Assembly (NCBI GenBank): GCA_946631805.1
Contig: CAMPAJ010000128.1
Span: forward strand, 1-5,513
Direction of reading: 5' to 3'
From: an uncultured Eggerthellaceae bacterium
GTDB lineage: Bacteria > Actinomycetota > Coriobacteriia > Coriobacteriales > Eggerthellaceae
Length of the DNA stretch: 5,513 nt
The notes beneath the pieces are model-generated. The model was not told the DNA's origin. It worked only from the letters and a program-made list of their open reading frames with translations, and searched no databases. The first letter of the stretch is position 1; the number at the start of each line of letters is the position of its first letter. Positions 1 to 3,987 of the stretch are shown here, one piece after another. The translations under genes and the position numbers were made by a program.

Positions 1-189
1 AAGCAGCAGAAGGAATCGACGCCCGGTGCTCGCTGGACCGAGATCTCGGCATCGATGCCCAACAGCGACGACGTGCGCCGCGTCTTGGCCGGCAACCCGT
101 TCGCGCCGTTCGCTGCTCCGTTCGCGCTGGGGCTCACGGCGGCCGGTGCCGTCGAGAAGCTCGTGGCCTTCCGCCGGCAGCTGAAGTAA
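1..189 (+). CDS. C-terminal 62 residues of an unidentified protein (5' end outside window)
   Basis: An open frame runs in from the left edge and stops at TAA 187-189. The visible tail begins KQQKESTPGARWTEIS and ends AAGAVEKLVAFRRQLK. It contains an Ala/Pro/Phe-rich stretch (NPFAPFAAPFALGL, roughly the middle third) and a basic C-terminus. Codon use is GC-rich with G/C in third positions, like the neighbours, so I take it as genuinely coding. I do not recognise the family. The Ala/Phe stretch is moderately hydrophobic but is too short and proline-broken to call a membrane helix with confidence. No terminator hairpin is visible between its stop and the cimA promoter region, so some read-through into cimA is possible. 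Confidence 0.7.
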   Translation, partial: KQQKESTPGARWTEISASMPNSDDVRRVLAGNPFAPFAAPFALGLTAAGAVEKLVAFRRQLK

Positions 190-195
190 ATCCGC

Positions 196-227
196 TTGGT
201 GTACACTCCAGCGCGTTGGAGTACAAT
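196..227 (+). promoter_or_regulatory. Candidate cimA promoter with a 20-bp-spaced direct repeat (possible operator)
   Basis: TACAAT at 222-227 matches 5 of 6 bases of a -10 box; the best -35 candidate, TTGGTG at 196-201, is weak and 20 nt upstream. Two copies of TTGGnGTACA lie at 196-205 and 216-225, exactly 20 bp apart (about two helical turns). Between them ACTCCA (205-210) and TGGAGT (217-222) form a 6-bp inverted repeat around GCGCGT. Transcription would start near 234, leaving a leader of roughly 28 nt before the ATG at 262. The repeat arrangement resembles a repressor site overlapping the promoter; that role is inference. Confidence 0.45.
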
Positions 228-261
228 AGTGCGACGTTGTGAGCATGAAACGATGGGCGCT

Positions 262-1872
262 ATGACAAGAATCATCACGTACGATACGACCCTGCGCGAC
301 GGGGAGCAGGCCGAGGGCATCTCGCTGCTGTTGCAGGACAAGCTGCGCATCGCGCGGCGGCTGGACGAGTTCGGCATCGATGTTATCGAAGGCGGTTTTC
401 CCGCATCAAATCCCAAGGACATAGCGTTCTTCAAGGAGCTTGCCGAACATCCGCTCTCGCATGCCAAGCTCGCCGCCTTCGGCTCGACGTGCAAGAAGGG
501 CGTGCCGGCAGCCGAAGATCGCGGCCTGGCCGACTTGCTCGAGTGCGGCGCCCCCATCGTGGCCATCGTCGGAAAGACATGGGATGAACAGGTCGAACGT
601 GCTCTGCTCACGTCATTGGACGAAAACTTGCGCATGATCGAAGATTCGGTTTCGTACCTCAAATCCCACGGGCGCGAGGTCGTGTTCGATGCCGAGCATT
701 TCTTCGACGGTTACAAATCCAATCCCGATTACGCGCTCGCATGCGTGCGAACGGCTGCGCGAGCCGGCGCCGTTTCCATCGATCTGTGCGATACGAACGG
801 CGGCGCGCTGCCGTTCGAGGTCGAGGAAATCGTGCGCGCCGCCGTGCAAGCGGTTGCAAGTGACGACGAATCGGCGTCATCGCGGTGCCCGCGTATTGGA
901 ATCCATAGCCACAACGATGGCGGGTGCGCGGTGGCGAACTCTCTTGCCGCCGTGCGAGCTGGCGCTACGGAAGTGCAGGGGACGGTCAACGGCTACGGCG
1001 AGCGCGTGGGCAACGCTGACCTGCTTACGGTCATCGCCGACCTCGAGCTCAAGATGGGGTATGCCTGCGTGGGGCCCGAGCGCCTGACGCAGCTTACGAG
1101 CGTGGCCGCATACGTTGCCGACCTGTGCAATCTTTCGGTGTGGACGCATTCGCCCTACGTGGGCGCATCGGCCTTTGCGCACAAGGGCGGGCTCCACATA
1201 AGCGCAATGCTGCGGTTTCCCGAGGCGTACGAGCACGAGCGCCCCGAGCAGGTGGGCAATACCTCGCGCATGCTCGTGAGCGAGTTGGCCGGAAAGGCGT
1301 CGCTCGTTGCCAAAGCGCGTGCGCTCGGTTTTGACCTCGATGCCCATCCCGATAAGATCCAGCCGATACTGGACCAGGTCAAGGCGCGTGAAGCGCTGGG
1401 TTATTCCTATGAAGTGGCCGATGGTTCGCTCGCGTTGCTCATCGCGCGCAACTTGGGGCAGTACGAGCCGTATTTCACATTGGAGAGCTTCCGCGTGATC
1501 GTCGACGACCGCGAGGACACGGGCGCGTTGGCCAAGGACGCGCAGTCCGAGGCGACGATCAAAATTCACGTCGGCGACCGGCGCTATGTGGCAACAGGCG
1601 AGGGCACCGGTCCGGTCGGCGCTTTGGACAATGCGCTGCATATGGCTCTGGTCGAGTTTTATCCGCAGGTCAACGATATGGAGCTCATCGACTTCAAGGT
1701 GCGCTTGCTCGACGAGAGCATCGGCACCGACGCCATAACCCGCGTGGCCATCACGCTGCGCGACGAGAACGGAACGTGGGGCACCATCGGCGTGTCCGAG
1801 AACATCATCGAGGCATCGTGGAACGCGCTCGTGGAATCGCTCGAGTACGGTCTTATGAGGATTGGAGCGTAG
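262..1872 (+). CDS. cimA: (R)-citramalate synthase
   Basis: It should condense pyruvate with acetyl-CoA to (R)-citramalate, the entry step of the threonine-independent route to 2-oxobutyrate and isoleucine (cytoplasmic). The 536-residue protein has the HMGL-like TIM-barrel first (about 4-270), with DTTLRDGEQ at 8-16, the metal-binding HSHND at 215-219 and the signature TVNGYGERVGNADL at 241-254. HKGGLH follows at 307-312. The C-terminal part (about 395-534) fits the LeuA-type allosteric dimer domain, the usual site of end-product inhibition. DTTLRDGEQAEGIS near the N-terminus and the overall length favour CimA over 2-isopropylmalate or homocitrate synthase. I chose ATG 262 because family members begin just before the DTTLRDG strand. 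ATG 253 is an alternative, and TTG 196 would lie inside the putative promoter. No strong ribosome binding site is visible. Substrate specificity is inferred from family resemblance. Confidence 0.93.
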   Translation: MTRIITYDTTLRDGEQAEGISLLLQDKLRIARRLDEFGIDVIEGGFPASNPKDIAFFKELAEHPLSHAKLAAFGSTCKKGVPAAEDRGLADLLECGAPIVAIVGKTWDEQVERALLTSLDENLRMIEDSVSYLKSHGREVVFDAEHFFDGYKSNPDYALACVRTAARAGAVSIDLCDTNGGALPFEVEEIVRAAVQAVASDDESASSRCPRIGIHSHNDGGCAVANSLAAVRAGATEVQGTVNGYGERVGNADLLTVIADLELKMGYACVGPERLTQLTSVAAYVADLCNLSVWTHSPYVGASAFAHKGGLHISAMLRFPEAYEHERPEQVGNTSRMLVSELAGKASLVAKARALGFDLDAHPDKIQPILDQVKAREALGYSYEVADGSLALLIARNLGQYEPYFTLESFRVIVDDREDTGALAKDAQSEATIKIHVGDRRYVATGEGTGPVGALDNALHMALVEFYPQVNDMELIDFKVRLLDESIGTDAITRVAITLRDENGTWGTIGVSENIIEASWNALVESLEYGLMRIGA

Positions 1873-1876
1873 AAAC

Positions 1877-2173
1877 ATGGCAGATTTGCGCACGCCTGAA
1901 GTCGAGGCGCTGCTCGACGTGCTCGCATCCCTTGACGACAAAGATACCCTGTTTGCGCTGATGGAAGACATGTTCACCATCCGCGAGATCAAGGAAAGCT
2001 CGCAGCGCCTGGCCGTTGCGCGCTTGCTGGATGCGGGTAAGTCTTATGCCAAGATCGAGGAGCTAACCGGTGCTTCGGCCACCACGATAGCCCGCGTGTC
2101 GAAATGCTTGAGCTACGGTGCGGGCGGTTACCGAGCGGCGCTTGACGAACTGGCTGCGATTGAACAACAATAG
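1877..2173 (+). CDS. yerC: TrpR-like transcriptional regulator, YerC/YecD family
   Basis: A 98-residue, all-helical protein that ends in the TrpR-type helix-turn-helix. Residues about 56-78 (SYAKIEELTGASATTIARVSK) form the DNA-binding motif. The following CLSYGAGGY (77-85) is the characteristic end of the YerC/YecD branch, which differs from true tryptophan repressors. ATG 1877 lies 4 nt after the cimA stop, with GGAG at 1864-1867 inside the cimA tail as ribosome binding site. A TTG at 1862 in the same frame is less likely. The spacing implies co-transcription and probable translational coupling with cimA. As I recall, this family has been linked to repression of histidine genes in Firmicutes. 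Its effector and targets here are unknown; the neighbour suggests amino-acid control, possibly of the repeat-bearing promoter at 196-227. Confidence 0.88.
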   Translation: MADLRTPEVEALLDVLASLDDKDTLFALMEDMFTIREIKESSQRLAVARLLDAGKSYAKIEELTGASATTIARVSKCLSYGAGGYRAALDELAAIEQQ

Positions 2174-2187
2174 ACAAATGCTTTAAG
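2160..2187 (+). promoter_or_regulatory. Weak candidate promoter for the cysteine hydrolase gene
   Basis: TTGAAC (2160-2165) and TTTAAG (2182-2187) are separated by 16 nt, each matching 4 of 6 consensus bases. It overlaps the last codons of the TrpR-like gene. It is the best promoter-like pair in the 85-bp gap, but the match is modest. Confidence 0.25.
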
Positions 2188-2214
2188 CGTACCCGATTTG
2201 CATGTGGGATGATT

Positions 2215-2239
2215 CGGCTAGCCGCGAGGTGCTAGGCCG
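2215..2239 (+). promoter_or_regulatory. Bulged leader hairpin just before the ribosome binding site
   Basis: CGGCTAGC (2215-2222) pairs with GCTA (2231-2234) and GCCG (2236-2239), leaving G2235 bulged and an 8-nt loop. No run of T follows, so it is not a standard terminator. It ends 7 nt before the strong AAAGGGAGGG ribosome binding site (2244-2253), so it could influence mRNA stability or translation. Its position also argues against the upstream ATG at 2202 as the real start. Function is inference. Confidence 0.35.
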
Positions 2240-2258
2240 GACTAAAGGGAGGGACTAC

Positions 2259-2837
2259 ATGAAGCGGTTGCTTATCGTCGTCGATTACCAGAACGATTTC
2301 GTTGACGGCGCGTTGGGATTTGAAGGGGCGGAAGTCCTCGACGAGCGCATTTGCGCGAAGATTGACGAATATCGCGAAGCCGGCGATTCGGTCTGTTTCA
2401 CATACGACACCCATCACGGTAACTACCTTCAGACCCAGGAAGGGCAGAAGCTGCCTATTCCGCACTGCATCGAAGGTACTCCGGGATACGAGCTGTACGG
2501 AGGCGTTGCCTCGCGACTCCGCGAATCCGATACCGTGTTCCGCAAGCCGACGTTCGGGTCGTCGGCGTTGGCCGAGCGCCTGGTAGAACGACAGCGCGTA
2601 GCGACGGAGGTCGGGTCGCTGCCGTACCAGAGCATCGAGCTCGTGGGGCTTGTTTCCAACATGTGCGTGCTCAGCAACGCCGTGATCGCGCGCACTGTAT
2701 GCCCTGACGTGCCCATCATCGTTGATGCGCAGTGCACGCTCGCGCCTGATCCCGCCATGCACGAAAAAGCCCTCGATATTATGGAAGGCTTGCAAATCAA
2801 CGTCATTAATAGGCAGGATGCCGCGGCCGACGAATAG
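2259..2837 (+). CDS. Nicotinamidase/isochorismatase-fold cysteine hydrolase, probable amidase
   Basis: A 192-residue soluble hydrolase of the isochorismatase-like fold. The catalytic triad is visible: Asp9 in VVDYQNDF, Lys96 in FRKPTFGS and Cys136 in LVSNMCVLSNA. A nicotinamidase-type metal site is also present: Asp50 and His52 in YDTHHGNY, and His69 in PIPHCIEGTPG (68-76 region). These positions fall close to those I recall for PncA, so deamidation of nicotinamide to nicotinate for NAD salvage is a reasonable but unproved role. Many relatives are annotated only as cysteine hydrolase, so I give no gene symbol. ATG 2259 is chosen because GGGAGGG (2247-2253) sits 5 nt upstream and the family starts just before the first beta strand; an in-frame ATG at 2202 adds 19 residues without family support. 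The gene is same-strand with cimA/yerC but separated by 85 bp, and converges on hsp20. Confidence 0.85.
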   Translation: MKRLLIVVDYQNDFVDGALGFEGAEVLDERICAKIDEYREAGDSVCFTYDTHHGNYLQTQEGQKLPIPHCIEGTPGYELYGGVASRLRESDTVFRKPTFGSSALAERLVERQRVATEVGSLPYQSIELVGLVSNMCVLSNAVIARTVCPDVPIIVDAQCTLAPDPAMHEKALDIMEGLQINVINRQDAAADE

Positions 2838-2869
2838 ATCTGGGCGGGGCTACTAACTAAAGTCCATAA

Positions 2870-2906
2870 ACGAACGGCGGCACCCGAGTTGGGTGCCGCC
2901 GTTCGT
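2870..2906. terminator. Perfect 16-bp-stem hairpin, probable shared terminator
   Basis: Bases 2870-2885 are an exact reverse complement of 2891-2906 around the loop GAGTT. On the plus strand it lies 32 nt after the hydrolase stop and is followed by GCGTTGGGGG, without a T tract. Read on the minus strand it is followed by TTTATGGACTTTAG, which is richer in T and better suits the 3' end of hsp20. The position between convergent genes suggests a bidirectional terminator. Confidence 0.85.
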
Positions 2907-2952
2907 GCGTTGGGGGAAAGGAGACCCCTTTAGCACGGGTTTGCGAGAGTGA

Positions 2953-2991
2953 CCGCAAGCTGCGGAGAGGAGGGGGTAAGACAGCTTGCGG
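2953..2991. repeat. 10-bp perfect inverted repeat in the hsp20 3' region
   Basis: CCGCAAGCTG (2953-2962) is the exact reverse complement of CAGCTTGCGG (2982-2991), enclosing a purine-rich 19-nt loop. GGGGTAAG occurs twice (2973-2980 and 2995-3002). TTGCG at 2941-2945 could compete for CGCAA at 2954-2958. On the minus strand this would fold in the hsp20 mRNA 18 nt after its stop, ahead of the main terminator. No T tract follows in either direction, so it is more likely an RNA-stability element than a terminator. Confidence 0.5.
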
Positions 2992-3009
2992 AAGGGGTAA
3001 GCAGGTTGG

Positions 3010-3450
3010 TTAGCCTTCGATGGCAATCGTGCGCGGTTCCTCCAGCTTGGGCTGTTCGACCTTCTTCGGGACCGTGATCTGCAGGGTGCCGTTGTCGAAT
3101 TTAGCCTTGATGTCGGCTTCCTCGATGTCCTCGCCGACATAGAACTGGCGGCTGCACTGGCCGGTGAAACGCTCGCGGCGCAGGAACGTGTCGGTGTTCT
3201 CCTCGGTTTGGGTTGCGGTCTTGGCGCTGACCTTGAGGATGCCTTCCTTCAACTCGGCGGTGACGTTTTCCTTATCGAAGCCAGGGAGGTCGATTACGAT
3301 CTCGTAGCCGGTTTCGGTTTCCTTGATGTCGGTACGCATCAGGTTGGGCGTTGCCTGCGGCTGCGGAAGATTGCCGAAGAAGGAATCAAACGGATCGGTC
3401 ATGAAATCGTCGAACATGCTGCGACGCCTACGCGGAACTAACATCGTCAT
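3010..3450 (-). CDS. hsp20: Small heat-shock protein, Hsp20/alpha-crystallin family
   Basis: An ATP-independent holdase that binds unfolding proteins in the cytoplasm as a large oligomer and passes them to the DnaK/ClpB machinery (family knowledge). The 146-residue protein has a Phe-rich N-terminal arm with an Arg cluster (RRRR, 7-10) and MFDDFMTDPFDSFFG (12-26). The alpha-crystallin domain follows at about 39-130, including DLPGFDKENV (54-63), GILKVSA (70-76) and NGTLQITVPK (120-129). A C-terminal IxI anchor (IAI, 142-144) sits one residue pair before the end. All hallmarks of a full-length bacterial class A sHsp are present. ATG 3450 is chosen because AAAGGAAG lies 9 nt upstream; a second ATG two codons in and a TTG at 3477 are alternatives. 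It is transcribed alone, convergent with the hydrolase and divergent from the aminopeptidase, from the promoter at 3544-3572. Confidence 0.95.
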   Translation of the reverse strand: MTMLVPRRRRSMFDDFMTDPFDSFFGNLPQPQATPNLMRTDIKETETGYEIVIDLPGFDKENVTAELKEGILKVSAKTATQTEENTDTFLRRERFTGQCSRQFYVGEDIEEADIKAKFDNGTLQITVPKKVEQPKLEEPRTIAIEG

Positions 3451-3474
3451 AGCTCTCAACTTCCTTTCATCTGA

Positions 3475-3515
3475 CAAGCGCTTTCCGAGTTTGCGGTGTG
3501 CTGCCGTGGCGCTTG
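3475..3515 (-). promoter_or_regulatory. Stem-loop in the hsp20 5' leader
   Basis: CAAGCGC (3475-3481) and GCGCTTG (3509-3515) are a perfect 7-bp inverted repeat lying inside the predicted hsp20 leader of about 87 nt. The 27-nt loop contains a further short CGG/CCG pairing. The structure ends upstream of the AAAGGAAG ribosome binding site and does not cover it, so it is not an obvious RNA thermometer. It might affect leader stability. Confidence 0.4.
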
Positions 3516-3543
3516 CCGTTGCACGTTTCTTTTAACAGTTCCC

Positions 3544-3572
3544 GTTATACGCTCGTCCATAAGCATGGTCAA
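3544..3572 (-). promoter_or_regulatory. Sigma-70-type promoter for hsp20
   Basis: On the minus strand TTGACC (-35, 3572-3567) and TATAAC (-10, 3549-3544) are each one or two bases from consensus and separated by the optimal 17 nt. Transcription would start near 3537, giving a leader of roughly 87 nt before ATG 3450. No complete CIRCE (HrcA) or HAIR (HspR) operator is visible around it. The -10 region is part of a 15-bp motif (3540-3554) that recurs upstream of the aminopeptidase gene. Confidence 0.75.
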
Positions 3573-3709
3573 GTAAGAAAATCTAAGCGTTACCTTTACG
3601 AAAACTTTAGCTATAGTGACTCATATAATTTGAAGCATATTGATATTGATGGAGGGGAGCGAGCTGCGAAAACTAATGGTCGCTATTCACACCGTCCTCT
3701 AGATTGTCC
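3573..3709. other. AT-rich non-coding segment between hsp20 promoter and inverted-repeat element
   Basis: This stretch is markedly richer in A/T than the genes on either side. It holds TATAAT at 3624-3629, preceded by GACTCA and without a convincing -35 box. A GGAGGGG-like purine run lies at 3651-3657. Open frames here are very short or lack support (for example 17 codons at 3649-3702). I call no gene in it. A plus-strand transcript reaching the inverted repeat is possible but not shown. Confidence 0.4.
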
Positions 3710-3822
3710 GCCCTGTCCAAGAGGGGGAAGGGGCCATTCGCTTGGCTTCGGTTAACCTATGTGGAGTTAAAAGTATGTGCCTGCAGAATCGCTCACGGCC
3801 CCTTCCCCCTCTTGGACAGGGC
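3710..3822. repeat. Exact 26-bp inverted repeat around a 61-nt centre
   Basis: Bases 3710-3735 are the exact reverse complement of 3797-3822. The arms are strongly purine/pyrimidine biased (core GAGGGGGAAGGGGCC in the left arm). The 61-nt centre is more A/T-rich and has a weak promoter-like pair, TTGGCT (3742-3747) and TTAAAA (3767-3772), 19 nt apart. No target-site duplication is visible directly outside the arms and there is no transposase. It could be a miniature mobile repeat, a long RNA hairpin or an invertible segment; the sequence alone does not decide. Confidence 0.85.
3731..3750 (+). repeat. Copy 1 of a dispersed 20-mer
   Basis: The 20 bases here match those at 5490-5509 at 19 of 20 positions (shared core TTCGCTTGGCTTCG). 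The first five bases are the end of the left 26-bp arm and the rest begins the centre of that element. Both copies are non-coding and in the same orientation. Confidence 0.7.
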
Positions 3823-3846
3823 TACTGGAGGCCGAATAGTAACAAC

Positions 3847-3947
3847 GAATGAGTCAAGAGAGGGCGTATCTCGAGACTCGTTGTGGAGTGCTAAAGCGCT
3901 CACGTTCTCATCCAATGAGTCACGATATACGCTCTCTCGACTCATTC
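3847..3947. repeat. Imperfect 101-bp palindrome made of four GAGTC/GACTC half-sites
   Basis: The left arm 3847-3883 and the right arm 3913-3947 are inverted copies: 31 of 35 aligned positions agree, plus a 2-nt gap. Each arm is itself a smaller palindrome: GAATGAGTC (3847-3855) faces GACTCGTTG (3875-3883), and CAATGAGTC (3913-3921) faces GACTCATTC (3939-3947). The 29-nt core adds a smaller hairpin (3883-3903, AGTGCT against AGCGCT with one wobble). The right end directly abuts the TATAAT at 3948. It may be a multi-site operator, a structured leader or a mobile repeat remnant. Confidence 0.8.
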
Positions 3948-3953
3948 TATAAT
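3926..3953 (+). promoter_or_regulatory. Probable promoter of the M18 aminopeptidase gene
   Basis: A perfect TATAAT lies at 3948-3953. The best -35 candidate is TATACG (3926-3931, 3 of 6 bases, 16-nt spacing), so the -35 is poor and may need an activator or another contact. Transcription would start near 3960, about 28 nt before the ATG at 3988. Nearly all of the region upstream of the -10 lies in the right arm of the 101-bp palindrome, so a protein bound there would interfere directly with polymerase. Confidence 0.55.
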
Positions 3954-3987
3954 GGTGCGCATGCTCAGCGAATGGAAAGGACATGGC

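Noticed and set aside
196..261. TTG 196 or ATG 253 as the cimA start
   Set aside because: The extension from TTG 196 would translate the promoter repeats. ATG 253 remains possible but ATG 262 best matches the family N-terminus.
190..261. T-box or attenuator controlling cimA
   Set aside because: The gap is too short for a T-box and contains no terminator-antiterminator pair or leader peptide rich in branched-chain codons.
877..1992. A 371-codon minus-strand open frame opposite cimA and the start of yerC
   Set aside because: It is antisense to two well-supported genes, spans their junction, and has no recognisable motifs.
3649..3702. A 17-codon open frame after the GAT-rich stretch at 3640-3650
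   Set aside because: The purine run that could serve as ribosome binding site is inside rather than upstream of the frame, and the peptide resembles nothing known to me.
3886..3894. GAGTGCTAA, identical to the 3' half of a CIRCE (HrcA) operator
   Set aside because: The partner TTAGCACTC is not present nine bases upstream (ATCTCGAGA is there instead), and the site is over 400 bp from hsp20.
3710..3947. CRISPR array
   Set aside because: The repeats are inverted palindromes, not regularly spaced direct repeats with distinct spacers, and no cas gene is present.
3704..3952. An 82-codon plus-strand open frame across both palindromic elements
   Set aside because: It translates the inverted repeats themselves (LSKRGKG-type peptide), has no ribosome binding site and ends in the downstream promoter.
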